Below, one piece after another: positions 19,863-29,286 of a DNA stretch of 64,000 nt. A program made the translations under genes and the position numbers. The stretch lies in the NCBI RefSeq assembly GCF_009766065.1, contig NZ_LMUE01000002.1:972347-1036346 (forward strand), written 5' to 3'. How positions within the stretch are numbered: the stretch's first letter is position 1; every line of letters starts with the position of its first letter. The DNA comes from Dyella sp. S184. Lineage in GTDB: Bacteria > Pseudomonadota > Gammaproteobacteria > Xanthomonadales > Rhodanobacteraceae. The notes beneath the pieces were generated by a model, which worked only from the letters and a program-made list of their open reading frames with translations, did no database searches and was not told the DNA's origin.

Positions 19863-22754
19863 ATGTTGTCCATCGTCGATATCGATTACGGCACACCCAG
19901 GGCTACGTCCGAAAAGACGGTCGAGCTGCAGATCGACGGCAGAACATTGAACGTGCCCGAAGGCACGTCGGTGATGCGCGCCGCCGCTCAAGCCGGCATC
20001 AGCATCCCCAAGCTGTGCGCAACCGACATGCTCGAAGCGTTTGGTTCATGCCGGCTGTGCCTGGTCGAGATCGAGGGACGCAAGGGTTATCCGGCTTCAT
20101 GCACCACACCGGTCACTGCCGGCATGAAGGTGAGTACGCAGACGCCGAAGCTGGCCGAGATCCGCCGCGGTGTGATGGAGCTGTACATCTCCGATCATCC
20201 GCTGGACTGCCTCACCTGCCCCGCGAACGGCCACTGCGAGCTGCAGGACATGGCCGGTGTGGTCGGCCTGCGCGAAGTGCGCTACGGCTACGACGGCGCC
20301 AACCATGTCCATGCGCAAACGAAACAGGGCGAAGCGAATCCGTTGTTCGTCGCCAAGGACGAATCCAATCCCTACTTCACGTTCGATCCCTCCAAGTGCA
20401 TCGCCTGCTCGCGCTGTGTGCGTGCCTGCGATGAAGTACAGGGCACGTTCGCGCTGACCATCCAGGGCCGCGGCTTCGATTCCAAGGTGGCCGCCAGCCA
20501 GGACAACCGTTTCCTCGATTCCGAATGCGTCTCCTGCGGCGCCTGCGTGCAGGCCTGCCCCACGGCCACGCTGTCGGAGAAATCACTGATCGACAAGGGT
20601 CAGGCCGAGCACAGCGTGATTACTACCTGCGCATACTGTGGCGTTGGCTGCAGCTTCCGTGCCGAGATGAAGGGTGAAGAAATCGTGCGCATGGTGCCCA
20701 ACAAGGACGGCCACGCGAACCACGGACATTCCTGCGTGAAGGGCCGCTTCGCGATCGGCTACGCCTCGCATCCGGACCGCATCAACACGCCGATGATCCG
20801 CACGAAGATCTCCGATCCATGGCAGATCGTCAGCTGGGAAGTTGCGTTCGCCCATGTAGCGAGCGAGTTCAAGCGCCTGCAGGCCACTTATGGCAAGCAT
20901 GCGATCGGCGGCATCACCTCCTCGCGCTGTACCAATGAGGAAACCTACCTGGTACAAAAGCTGGTGCGTGCCGGCTTCGGCAACAACAACGTCGATACCT
21001 GCGCTCGCGTCTGCCACTCGCCGACCGGCTACGGCCTCAAAGCCACGATGGGCGAATCTGCCGGCACGCAGGATTTCGATTCGATCGAACAGACCGACGT
21101 GGTGCTGGTGATCGGCGCCAACACCACCGACGCTCACCCGGTGTTCGGCTCACAGATGAAACGGCGCCTGCGCGCGGGCGCCAGACTGATCGTGATCGAT
21201 CCACGCCGTATCGACTTGGTGCGCACGCCGCACATCAAGGCGGACTATCACCTCAAACTCAAACCCGGCACCAATGTCGCGATGTTGAACACGCTTGCCC
21301 ATGTCATCGTTACCGAAGGCCTGGTCGACGAAGCGTTTGTGGCGCAGCGCTGCGAACCGGAAGCGTTCGCCAAGTGGCGCACATTTGTTGCCCAGGAAAA
21401 ATACAGTCCCGAAGCGATGGCAGCGCAGACCGGCGTACCGGCCGAAGCGGTCCGTGGCGCGGTGCGACTGTACGCCACTGGTGGCAATGGCGCGATCTAC
21501 TACGGCCTGGGTGTCACCGAACATGCGCAGGGGTCCACCGCGGTGATGGCTATCGCCAACCTCGCCATGGCGACCGGTAACATCGGTCGCGAAGGCGTCG
21601 GCGTCAATCCGCTACGCGGCCAGAACAACGTGCAGGGCTCCTGCGACATGGGCTCCTTTCCACATGAGTTCCCCGGCTATCGCCACGTCAGCGATGTGGC
21701 CACGCGCGAGTTGTTCGAGAAAGCCTGGGGCGTGCCGCTGCTGGACGAACCTGGCCTGCGCATTCCCAACATGTTCGAGGCCGCGCTGGATGGCAGCTTC
21801 AAGGGCCTGTATATCGAAGGCGAAGACATCGCCCAGTCAGATCCCGATACCCAGCACGTCACCGCAGCACTCAGCGCGATGGAATGCATTGTGGTGCAGG
21901 ACCTATTCCTCAACGAGACGGCCAAGTACGCACACGTCTTCCTGCCCGGCAGTTCGTTCCTTGAGAAGGACGGTACCTTCACCAATGCCGAGCGCCGCAT
22001 CTCGCGCGTGGGCAAGGTGATGGTGCCGAAAGCCGGCTATGCCGACTGGGAGGTGACCCAGGAGCTGGCACGGGCGATGGGCTACCCGATGAACTACGGC
22101 CACGCCTCCGAGATCATGGACGAAATCGCGCGCTTGACACCGACCTTCCATGGCGTCAGCTTCGACAAGATCGATCGTCTCGGCTCGATCCAGTGGCCAT
22201 GCAACGATGATCACCCCGAAGGCACGCCGGTGATGCACGTGGGCGAGTTTGTGCGCGGCAAGGGCCGCTTCATGCTGACCGAGTACGTGCCGACCAGCGA
22301 GAAGGTCAACGCCGAGCACCCGCTGATCCTCACCACCGGACGTATCCTCAGCCAGTACAACGTCGGCGCGCAGACCCGGCGCACCGCCAACGTGATGTGG
22401 CATGACGAGGACCGGCTGGAAATCCATCCGCACGACGCGGAAGAGCGCGGCATCAACGAGAGCGACTGGGTAGGCATTACCAGTCGTGCCGGTGACACCG
22501 TATTGCGCGCGATGATCTCTGAACGGATGCAGCCCGGCGTGGTCTACACCACCTTCCATTTCCCTGGCTCCGGCGCAAACGTGATCACCACTGAGAACTC
22601 GGACTGGGCAACCAACTGCCCGGAATACAAGGTCACCGCTGTGCAGGTCACCCGCGTTTCGCAGCCATCCGAATGGCAGAAGCGCTTCCGCACGTTCTCC
22701 AGCGAACAGCAGGCACTGCTCGATCAATCGGTGGATACGCTTGGGCAACCCTGA
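19863..22754 (+). CDS. fdsA: FdsA, NAD-dependent formate dehydrogenase catalytic subunit
   Basis: A 963-residue molybdenum-containing subunit. From the N-terminus it has a [2Fe-2S] site (C52, C63, C66, C80), a His-Cys3 [4Fe-4S] site (H112, C116, C119, C125), two ferredoxin-type [4Fe-4S] clusters (C179/182/185/189 and C222/225/228/232) and the cluster of the molybdenum domain (C256, C259, C263, C291). The molybdenum ligand is a cysteine, C384 in VCHSPTGYG, so this is not a selenocysteine enzyme. The C-terminal MGD-binding domain follows. The ATG at 19863 lies 9 bases after GAGGAGAG; the frame is open further upstream within fdsB, but that is not the start. It needs MobA, MoeA and FdhD, all encoded nearby. 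Confidence 0.95.
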   Translation: MLSIVDIDYGTPRATSEKTVELQIDGRTLNVPEGTSVMRAAAQAGISIPKLCATDMLEAFGSCRLCLVEIEGRKGYPASCTTPVTAGMKVSTQTPKLAEIRRGVMELYISDHPLDCLTCPANGHCELQDMAGVVGLREVRYGYDGANHVHAQTKQGEANPLFVAKDESNPYFTFDPSKCIACSRCVRACDEVQGTFALTIQGRGFDSKVAASQDNRFLDSECVSCGACVQACPTATLSEKSLIDKGQAEHSVITTCAYCGVGCSFRAEMKGEEIVRMVPNKDGHANHGHSCVKGRFAIGYASHPDRINTPMIRTKISDPWQIVSWEVAFAHVASEFKRLQATYGKHAIGGITSSRCTNEETYLVQKLVRAGFGNNNVDTCARVCHSPTGYGLKATMGESAGTQDFDSIEQTDVVLVIGANTTDAHPVFGSQMKRRLRAGARLIVIDPRRIDLVRTPHIKADYHLKLKPGTNVAMLNTLAHVIVTEGLVDEAFVAQRCEPEAFAKWRTFVAQEKYSPEAMAAQTGVPAEAVRGAVRLYATGGNGAIYYGLGVTEHAQGSTAVMAIANLAMATGNIGREGVGVNPLRGQNNVQGSCDMGSFPHEFPGYRHVSDVATRELFEKAWGVPLLDEPGLRIPNMFEAALDGSFKGLYIEGEDIAQSDPDTQHVTAALSAMECIVVQDLFLNETAKYAHVFLPGSSFLEKDGTFTNAERRISRVGKVMVPKAGYADWEVTQELARAMGYPMNYGHASEIMDEIARLTPTFHGVSFDKIDRLGSIQWPCNDDHPEGTPVMHVGEFVRGKGRFMLTEYVPTSEKVNAEHPLILTTGRILSQYNVGAQTRRTANVMWHDEDRLEIHPHDAEERGINESDWVGITSRAGDTVLRAMISERMQPGVVYTTFHFPGSGANVITTENSDWATNCPEYKVTAVQVTRVSQPSEWQKRFRTFSSEQQALLDQSVDTLGQP

Positions 22755-23604
22755 CGACGGTACGACGATTGAGTATCCAGCTACTGTCGGCTTCGTTACC
22801 CGCCGCGTCGATCGCTGGCGCCACGGCCAAGCTACGCATGAGGACGATTGCGTGGCTGAGGAGATGCCGATCGCGATGGTCTACAACGGCGTGAGTTTTG
22901 CCGTAATGATGGCGACACCGCATGATCTGCACGATTTCGCACTTGGCTTTTCGCTCAGCGAAGGTTTGATCCAGGCGCCGGAACAGTTGCTGGATGTGCA
23001 GGTGCATACGCTGCTGGAAGGAATCAAAGTCGCGATGCAGGTTGCACCCGAAGCGCACGCCGCACACCTGGACCGCGCTCACGAACGTCTGCTATCCGGG
23101 CGAAGCGGCTGCGGCATCTGTGGCACCCGTGACCTGGAACAGGCGATCCGGCAAAACCCACCGGTAGGCGCCGGCGGCACACTCACCCGCGATGCGCTCG
23201 AACGCGCGCTGGCCCAATTGCAGACGCGCCAGCCAATGAACGCCGCTACTGGCGCGGTGCACGCCGCTGCCTGGGCCGACAGCAACGGTGACATCCTGCT
23301 GGTTCGCGAAGACGTCGGTCGCCACAACGCACTGGACAAACTGATCGGCGCCATGCGCCGTGCGGACATCGATCCCAACGCGGGCATGGCCCTGATCACC
23401 AGCCGCGCCAGCTACGAAATGGTGACCAAGTCGGCGAGTGCCGGCATCACCGTACTCGCAGCGATATCCGCACCAACCGCCCTGGCGATCGAACTGGCGC
23501 GTAGTGCTGGCATCACCTTGATCGGCTTCACCCGCCCCGGTAGTCACAACATCTACACCCATCCAGATCGACTCATACCCGCACACCCTCGGGAGCCGCG
23601 ATGA
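22741..23604 (+). CDS. fdhD: FdhD, formate dehydrogenase sulfurtransferase
   Basis: A 287-residue protein that transfers sulfur to the molybdenum cofactor before insertion into formate dehydrogenase. The catalytic motif is CGICG with the C-x2-C pair in GRSGCGICGTRDLE. VREDVGRHNALDKLIG and LITSRASYEMVTKSASAGI are also diagnostic. The only reasonable start is a TTG at 22741, inside the last codons of fdsA, so the genes overlap by 14 bp. The 3' end overlaps fdsD by 4 bp. Confidence 0.93.
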   Translation: MGNPDDGTTIEYPATVGFVTRRVDRWRHGQATHEDDCVAEEMPIAMVYNGVSFAVMMATPHDLHDFALGFSLSEGLIQAPEQLLDVQVHTLLEGIKVAMQVAPEAHAAHLDRAHERLLSGRSGCGICGTRDLEQAIRQNPPVGAGGTLTRDALERALAQLQTRQPMNAATGAVHAAAWADSNGDILLVREDVGRHNALDKLIGAMRRADIDPNAGMALITSRASYEMVTKSASAGITVLAAISAPTALAIELARSAGITLIGFTRPGSHNIYTHPDRLIPAHPREPR

Positions 23605-23831
23605 ACATCGAGCGACTAATCACCATGGCCAACGACATTACGAATTACTTCTCCGCCGAGCCAGACCACGCCGTGGCCGTCGAGGGCATCCGCAATCACC
23701 TGACCAGGTTCTGGGATCCAGTGATGCGCCGCCAGCTCAAGGCGCACATAGCGGCGGGCGGTGATGGCCTGCTGCCCCTTGCCCGCGAAGCCGTCGAACG
23801 CCTGGACGTACCTTCGAATGCCGCAAACTGA
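23601..23831 (+). CDS. fdsD: FdsD, formate dehydrogenase delta subunit
   Basis: A 76-residue protein closing the fds operon. The pattern MNIERLITMANDITNYF, then HLTRFWDPVMRRQL, matches the small FdsD subunit, which has been linked to assembly of the FdsABG complex. It starts within the fdhD stop (ATGA overlap). No convincing intrinsic terminator was found in the 132 bp that follow. Confidence 0.9.
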   Translation: MNIERLITMANDITNYFSAEPDHAVAVEGIRNHLTRFWDPVMRRQLKAHIAAGGDGLLPLAREAVERLDVPSNAAN

Positions 23832-23963
23832 GGGCGCGCGGATGACCCCTTCAGAAGCCTGAGATTTCCGGAATCAAAACCCCGCCAAGATCGACTTAAC
23901 GCGTTGATAGCACCCACGTCGCGATGTGACGCGAGGCGGGCTATATATGCACTACCACGAACT

Positions 23964-24593
23964 CTAGCTTGGCCGGATCATGTCTCTGGCATAGGAAAGA
24001 CCGATGCCATAGCCTCCGCCATGCGATTCGACGATCGCACGCGCCCCATCGTAGGTCTCGTGCCGGGTCCAATCTCTCTGGAGTTCCAAGAGCACCTGAA
24101 TCCAGGAGGTCAGTTTGACGCCGGCCGTCTCCATGCGACGCAGCGCCAGTTCGTGGCTCGTCGCTGTCAAGCCACCGCAGGTATCGGCAACCACCCATAC
24201 GTCGTAATCATCGGCCAAGGCCGACAATGCACAGAACGAGACACAGGCCTCGCTGAGCAGGCCGGAGATGAGCAGGCGCTTGCGTCCCGTGCCGACGACC
24301 GCATCCTTGGCGGCATTGTCTTCCCAGACATTCATGTTACGGCGTTCGATGGCCTTCACATCGGGAAGGGCCTCCTGGATGGCCGGCATCAGTGGGCCGC
24401 TATACACCTTGCTGGCCGAGGTGGACGCGACGATGGGAAGGCCAAACACCACGGCTGTTCGGGCCAGTGCAATGGTATTGCCGAGCAGTGTCTGACGGTC
24501 GATCGAGCCAACGCCGAAGGCAAGCCCCGCTTGTTGGTCAATCAACAGCAGTGCGCAGTCCTTGGGCGTCAGTAGAGTCGCAGTGTTTGCCAT
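23964..24593 (-). CDS. Isochorismatase-family cysteine hydrolase (YcaC-like), copy 1
   Basis: A 209-residue hydrolase of the isochorismatase superfamily. ALLLIDQQAGLAFG holds the catalytic aspartate and ISGLLSEACVSF the nucleophilic cysteine. The C-terminus (LLELQRDWTRHETYDG) is shared with the second copy at 31510-32163, so they are paralogues. The ATG at 24593 follows a clear GGAGGA. It is the last gene of the long minus-strand cluster. The substrate is unknown; an isochorismate role is unlikely because no siderophore genes are nearby. Confidence 0.87.
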   Translation of the reverse strand: MANTATLLTPKDCALLLIDQQAGLAFGVGSIDRQTLLGNTIALARTAVVFGLPIVASTSASKVYSGPLMPAIQEALPDVKAIERRNMNVWEDNAAKDAVVGTGRKRLLISGLLSEACVSFCALSALADDYDVWVVADTCGGLTATSHELALRRMETAGVKLTSWIQVLLELQRDWTRHETYDGARAIVESHGGGYGIGLSYARDMIRPS

Positions 24594-24644
24594 GTCGAAC
24601 TCCTCCAAACTTGGTAGGGAAATACATCCAGGAATCGGGCCGCA

Positions 24645-25046
24645 TCAGGCACCACGTTCACTGGATATGTCGGCGCCGTCGCGCATCGTCTTGGTTACCG
24701 GCGTGTTGGCGACGATTTCCAGCAGCCGCTGCCACTGCTCGTCACTGAGTGGCTGATCGGAATGCAGCACGCGATGTATGCGTACCTTGCCGTCTTCATC
24801 ACGCTCCATGCTCAAATCGGCGCGGAATTCGCCCAGGTTCCATCCCTTTTTCTCGGCGTACATGCGCAGGGTGATCGCCGTACAAGAGGCCAGTGACGCA
24901 AGGTAATAATCGTAAGGCGCAGGTCCCGCTCCCTGCCCTCCCAATGCTGCCGGTTCGTCCGTAGTCAGATCGAAATGACCGGCATGAATCCGGTGAGCGT
25001 AGTTTGTCCCGGCGGACACCACGCTCGCCCTGAACTGAGCTTTCAT
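24645..25046 (-). CDS. OsmC-family peroxide/thiol-stress protein
   Basis: A 133-residue OsmC/Ohr-like protein; many members reduce organic hydroperoxides with two cysteines. One conserved cysteine is visible in YYLASLASCTAITLRMYAEKKGW. The second conserved cysteine position is not evident, so peroxidase activity is uncertain and the protein may belong to the YhfA-like side of the family. The ATG at 25046 follows AGAGGTGG; an upstream in-frame start at 25115 would overlap the DUF1275 gene. Confidence 0.85.
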   Translation of the reverse strand: MKAQFRASVVSAGTNYAHRIHAGHFDLTTDEPAALGGQGAGPAPYDYYLASLASCTAITLRMYAEKKGWNLGEFRADLSMERDEDGKVRIHRVLHSDQPLSDEQWQRLLEIVANTPVTKTMRDGADISSERGA

Positions 25047-25089
25047 AACCACCTCTTTCGGCAATGAATCATTATTGGAAACATTTGAC

Positions 25090-25767
25090 TTACGTGGTGG
25101 CGTAGGCTTCCTCATGGCTGTAAGTCAGCAAGGCAATGACAGGTAGTACGACAAAGCATTTGACGCTGAACAGGTCAAAAAGCATGGCTCCACCTCCGCA
25201 GCCCAGGGCGAAGGCACATACATTCGTCACCATGCGCGTAATGCGCGCATCGATGGCATCTTTCTGAGTACCCGACACGCCATGCCATTTGTCGGCGAGA
25301 TCGAGCATCACCTGCGTCGTTGTGCCGGTCATCAAGGTCGTCGGCGGCGCGTGGGAGAGATGTACGCGCTGGACCGCGTTTTGAATCGCCATGGCGGAGA
25401 CGAAGGTCAAGCCGGTCACGATGGCTGGAACGCTGTCGCCATTGGCGAACGGGCCGAAATAGAACGCCAATGCCGTGCCTGCGATCAGAAGCAGCAGCTT
25501 CAACATGAACATCGTGCGTAGCACGTGACGCTTGCGGCGAATCAGCGCGTAGCGCAAGAGCCTTACCAAAACCACGACTGCACAAAAGGTTGGCAGGGCC
25601 AGCAACTTCGCTATGGCGCCTGTGGTACCGGTCACCAGCGATGCACCGAGAGTGACGAAATTGCCCGTTACATGCGCGGTAAAGAGCCCATGCAAAGCCA
25701 GGAAACCGGCGGTATCGACATAGCCGGCGTTGAAGCTCAGCAGTGTGGGGAGCGTGGGTCTTTTCAT
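25090..25767 (-). CDS. DUF1275 (YoaK-like) membrane protein
   Basis: A 225-residue protein with about six hydrophobic segments. The N-terminus LLSFNAGYVDTAGFLALHGLFTAHVTGNFVTLG contains the DUF1275 signature. ALTFVSAMAIQNAVQRVHLSHAPPTTLMTGTTTQV (here split by a few residues in reading) is the second typical block. The function of this family is not established. It lies between the outer-membrane protein gene and osmC on the same strand. Confidence 0.85.
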   Translation of the reverse strand: MKRPTLPTLLSFNAGYVDTAGFLALHGLFTAHVTGNFVTLGASLVTGTTGAIAKLLALPTFCAVVVLVRLLRYALIRRKRHVLRTMFMLKLLLLIAGTALAFYFGPFANGDSVPAIVTGLTFVSAMAIQNAVQRVHLSHAPPTTLMTGTTTQVMLDLADKWHGVSGTQKDAIDARITRMVTNVCAFALGCGGGAMLFDLFSVKCFVVLPVIALLTYSHEEAYATT

Positions 25768-25826
25768 AAGGACACCTGAGCCTCAATGGCAATCCAGCCC
25801 GTTGCATTTACAGACATTCGCATGCG

Positions 25827-27245
25827 TTACCAGCCCCAGCGCACTTCGGCGCCAAAATAGTCCGAGTCATGACCACCTGCGCGCCGCAAGGCCGGTGCCA
25901 CGAAGTAGCGATCGAACTCCATGCCAAAAGCAAGACTGCGGGTCGCATTCCAGTTCAACTCCAGCTGCCCGTAAGTGCTGCTGCGACGCCCCGGCTCTCC
26001 CGCCGTGCCTGGAACGGGTATGTCCGGCTGCGCATAGATCGCATCGTGCGTGGTCTGCCGCCACAGTTCGCCGACAGCTGCCACCAGCTTTACGTCCTGC
26101 ATCGGTGTCAGCGTCAACGATGGCTTGAAATGGATGAAGTTGGTATAGCCGGTGTAGCCGGATAAGGTGACGTAGTAGCCGTTCGGAAACAGCGGGTTGA
26201 ACGTCCCCACCGTGTTGCCGGACAGATTGTGATCGCCTGAGGCCGCATCCAGCTGGAGGTCAATGCGCGGGCTCCAGCTCGCCCCGGTGAAGGTAAAGCC
26301 AGTCAATGATCCGAAAGCCCAGGCATCGACATTCTTCGCGCCAATGCTGCCGCCCTGCTTCATGCCTTCGACATCCCAATCGAAATTATCCGCACGGCCG
26401 TTGTAATGCACGTCGATGCTTTGACGTACCTCGTTGCCGGAGGCCGCCAGGAAGTGCACGTCGTCCTGCCGGAATTCCGAGAGGCTGATACTGAGCTCAC
26501 TGGTAGCCGTCATGCGCCGCTGGGCACGTACACCACTGAAGGTCAGATGCCGATTGCTGTAATCGTCGAAGTCCGATTCGTTCCGGTATTGCACCGGCTG
26601 GCTTGCGAAACCGGTGATACGCCATCCACCACGCTCGTAGTCGGCCCAGATCGCATCGTAGGCCTGGCGCACGTTGGGGCCATCGCGCACCGAGACGAAG
26701 CGCTGCAGATCGAACGCGATCTCCTGCCGCCCGACCCTCAACTTGAACAAGCCACCATCGACGTTGGCCTGGGTGTCCAGGAAGAAAAGCCGCAAGTCGA
26801 GTTTGTTCGCGTCCACGGGCGAAGGTTTCGCCAGACCTGGAGCAAGCGCATTCTCCAGCTGCACGAAGATACGTGTGTTGTCCGTGAGATGGGCGTCCAA
26901 GTGAAACTCCAGGCGGTGCAACAGATAGCTTTGGCGGCGACCGCCTTCCACACCGAATAACGCCGGATCCACGCTGACAAAACGCTCACGAAGGGTCAAG
27001 CCAAACGACAGATAGCTCTTGGGATTGGTTTTCGACAGCGATATGTACTTGAACGCGTCGCCGGGCTCGGTTCGGAGCCCGGGATCTGCGAGTACCGACC
27101 AATCCTCCTGCCATCGGTAGAAATCGATCGTGGGGCGCTGCAAATTGGTGGGATCTGATGTCGCAGTCTGATCTTCGGCTAGCGCGGTGTGACTTAAGCT
27201 CGCGAAGCAAGCCCACGCCAACAGCAGCATACGAGCGGTCGGCAT
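25827..27245 (-). CDS. Outer-membrane beta-barrel protein, alginate-export (AlgE-like) family
   Basis: A 472-residue exported protein. Residues 1-23 form a Sec signal peptide (MLLLAWACFASLSHTALA). The body has many short alternating hydrophobic strands, including LHRLEFHLDAHLTDNTRIFVQ and LRVGRQEIAFDLQRFVSVRDG, and ends in an aromatic residue (EVRWGW), typical of outer-membrane barrels. The pattern best fits the alginate-export domain family, whose members are often general porins for organic compounds. There are no alginate genes here, so alginate export is not implied. The ATG at 27245 was chosen to give the signal peptide. Confidence 0.8.
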   Translation of the reverse strand: MPTARMLLLAWACFASLSHTALAEDQTATSDPTNLQRPTIDFYRWQEDWSVLADPGLRTEPGDAFKYISLSKTNPKSYLSFGLTLRERFVSVDPALFGVEGGRRQSYLLHRLEFHLDAHLTDNTRIFVQLENALAPGLAKPSPVDANKLDLRLFFLDTQANVDGGLFKLRVGRQEIAFDLQRFVSVRDGPNVRQAYDAIWADYERGGWRITGFASQPVQYRNESDFDDYSNRHLTFSGVRAQRRMTATSELSISLSEFRQDDVHFLAASGNEVRQSIDVHYNGRADNFDWDVEGMKQGGSIGAKNVDAWAFGSLTGFTFTGASWSPRIDLQLDAASGDHNLSGNTVGTFNPLFPNGYYVTLSGYTGYTNFIHFKPSLTLTPMQDVKLVAAVGELWRQTTHDAIYAQPDIPVPGTAGEPGRRSSTYGQLELNWNATRSLAFGMEFDRYFVAPALRRAGGHDSDYFGAEVRWGW

Positions 27246-27256
27246 GGGCAAGCCAC

Positions 27257-27748
27257 CTACTTCGGTGTGATGCCGAGCTGATGATCCACCGTCAGCTGGT
27301 CCCAATAGATGGATACATGCGTGATCGTGTGGTTCGGCGCGTACTGGATCAGCATTACACCGGGATGATCAAAGACTCGACCATTGCCCGGCGTGGATTT
27401 CCCCGTTGCCGGATCGACAAAGGGCCCCGACCAGGTACCTGTTACACGCTCGACCGAGACGGCGGTCAGGCCCTCGACGACAGCTTGCTTCACCTCGACA
27501 TGAAAGTTGGGGTACGCACGGAAGATCATGCCAAAGAAAGCACGTGTGCCGGCGAGATCGAGCGGCTTGGGATTCTCCGGCTGATCGATCTGGACGTTAG
27601 GTGCGAACAGTGTCATGACCTGGTTGATGTCGTGGCTGTTCCATGCCTGTGCCCAGCGATCGACATCGGCATGCGTGACCGGAGCGTCTGCGGCGGTCGC
27701 GGACATGGCCCCAAGAATCAAAAGTAATGCTGCTGCAAGTCGTTTCAT
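27257..27748 (-). CDS. Exported SnoaL/NTF2-like protein
   Basis: A 163-residue protein with a signal peptide (MKRLAAALLLILGAMSATAA). The mature part has the NTF2-like fold pattern of SnoaL-type polyketide cyclases: VDRWAQAWNSHDINQVMTLFAPNV, FFGMIFRAYPNFHVEV and GVMLIQYAPNHTITHVSIYWD. It lies 11 bp upstream of the outer-membrane protein gene. Catalytic function is unknown; such proteins range from enzymes to ligand-binding proteins. Confidence 0.82.
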   Translation of the reverse strand: MKRLAAALLLILGAMSATAADAPVTHADVDRWAQAWNSHDINQVMTLFAPNVQIDQPENPKPLDLAGTRAFFGMIFRAYPNFHVEVKQAVVEGLTAVSVERVTGTWSGPFVDPATGKSTPGNGRVFDHPGVMLIQYAPNHTITHVSIYWDQLTVDHQLGITPK

Positions 27749-27878
27749 GGCATGGTTTCCAAGCGCCTAGATGTTCATGATGGGTGGCGGGTTCTGACGC
27801 CTTCGCCTTGAGCAAGCAGCAGATAGGCTGGGCGCGCATCGAATGATCTCGTCGAGGCGCGCCGCCACAAAGAATCAA

Positions 27879-28808
27879 TTAATGCGCTTTCGTTGCGTGC
27901 ACTTCCACGATGTATCCGCCCGGAAACTGCACGATGGCCGAACTGCGGTCACTGGCGTCGTAGCGCGGCACCAGCACCTTCGCTCCATTGGATGTGGCCT
28001 TGGCCAGCGTCGCATCGAGATCCTTGACCTCATAGCCGCTGATCTCATGACCGAACGGATACGGCAGATGCCCGTCCGTCACATTGACCTGCATCTTGCC
28101 GAAGCCGGATTCGATACGGATGCGGCGATAGGTCTCGCCAGGTTTGCCGATCTCGCCCGCATCGGCCTTACGGTCGTCGGCAACCACCTTGCCCTGCGAG
28201 AATCGCAGCCAGTCGCGTACGAACGTGTCGGCGGCATCGCGCGATACATAGATCCGGTTGTCCGGAACCGTCTCCAGCACGCCGTAGGATGGCGCCTTGA
28301 AGTGCCAATAAAGCTGCATCTTGACGCCACCGGGCCACTGGATCACTGCATCGAAACCGATCGGGTCCTTGAACTTGTCGACGATTACTTCGGCACCGGC
28401 CACACGTGCTAGCTTGAGCGCCTGATCCATATCGGTCACCAGGTAACCAGTACGCTCCTGGCCGAACGGGTATGGAATCGGCGTCAGGAAGGCGAACGTC
28501 GACAGTGTGCCCACCGGTGTCCAGACATACTGCCCTTCGGTACTGCTGGGCACCGGCAACACATTGAAGGTGCCGCGTGGAGAGGGCTTGCCACCAAACG
28601 TGCCGGTGAAACTGTTGACGAAGGTATCGAAATCGCCCGGGGCGATATAGACATGGGTGGTGTCATATTGCGGGCCGACGGCGACGCCCGGGGCGTTGCT
28701 CGCAGCCTCCTTCGCCAGACTTACCGAAAGAGGCGCCGTCGACAAAAGTGCGATGACGGCAACGGTGATCGTCGCGCGAACCACGTTGGTGAATGAGTTG
28801 ATGTGCAT
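27879..28808 (-). CDS. Exported VOC (glyoxalase/dioxygenase-fold) protein
   Basis: A 309-residue protein with a signal peptide near residues 8-33 (VVRATITVAVIALLSTAPLSVSLA) and two related VOC halves. Both halves contain a PYPFGxE element (IPYPFGQERTGYLVTDMD and LPYPFGHEISGYEVKDLD), evidence of an internal duplication. The ATG at 28808 is preceded by GAAGAGG. VOC proteins include metal-dependent dioxygenases and lyases; no substrate can be assigned. A periplasmic VOC protein is less common than a cytoplasmic one. Confidence 0.8.
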   Translation of the reverse strand: MHINSFTNVVRATITVAVIALLSTAPLSVSLAKEAASNAPGVAVGPQYDTTHVYIAPGDFDTFVNSFTGTFGGKPSPRGTFNVLPVPSSTEGQYVWTPVGTLSTFAFLTPIPYPFGQERTGYLVTDMDQALKLARVAGAEVIVDKFKDPIGFDAVIQWPGGVKMQLYWHFKAPSYGVLETVPDNRIYVSRDAADTFVRDWLRFSQGKVVADDRKADAGEIGKPGETYRRIRIESGFGKMQVNVTDGHLPYPFGHEISGYEVKDLDATLAKATSNGAKVLVPRYDASDRSSAIVQFPGGYIVEVHATKAH

Positions 28809-28839
28809 AAAGCGCCTCTTCCGATGGGTTAGATAGAAC

Positions 28840-29286
28840 CTAGGCGTCACGCCTCTTGGTGGCATAGCTGTACAGCGCCGCGAACGCCATGCCGGCGATC
28901 AGGGCGATGTGCTCCATGAAAACGTTCATCTCGGCAAAGCGCGCCGCGCCATCCAGTTTCCAGAAAGCATGCGCCAGATAGGTTGCCAAGGCCGTAAATA
29001 CCGCCAAAGCACCCGCTCCCAGCCATGCGTAGCGATTGCAAATGATCGTCAGTGACCCACCCAGTTGAACAATCAGGATGAGTGCATAGAGCAACCACGA
29101 TGCAGGTAAGCCGGTCGCATGCATCTCGGCCAAGGCTGCCTGCGGGTGCAGAAGCTTGTCGATGCCGCTCCACCAGTACGGCAGGGTCAGGCCGATGCGC
29201 GCAAGCCACATGGTTGCCGGAGTACCGAGAATGGCGGCGATGATAGCCGGTGTATCGCCGCTGTATCGCGACGTATTCATGCTCAT
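28840..29286 (-). CDS. DoxX-family membrane protein
   Basis: A 148-residue protein with four hydrophobic segments, for example WLARIGLTLPYWWSGIDKLLHP and SWLLYALILIVQLGGSLTII. The pattern matches the DoxX/DoxD-like family of small membrane proteins often found with oxidative-stress functions. The ATG at 29286 overlaps the amidohydrolase stop by 4 bp; a second ATG at 29280 is possible. The open frame extends far upstream inside the amidohydrolase gene, which is a shadow. Confidence 0.85.
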   Translation of the reverse strand: MSMNTSRYSGDTPAIIAAILGTPATMWLARIGLTLPYWWSGIDKLLHPQAALAEMHATGLPASWLLYALILIVQLGGSLTIICNRYAWLGAGALAVFTALATYLAHAFWKLDGAARFAEMNVFMEHIALIAGMAFAALYSYATKRRDA

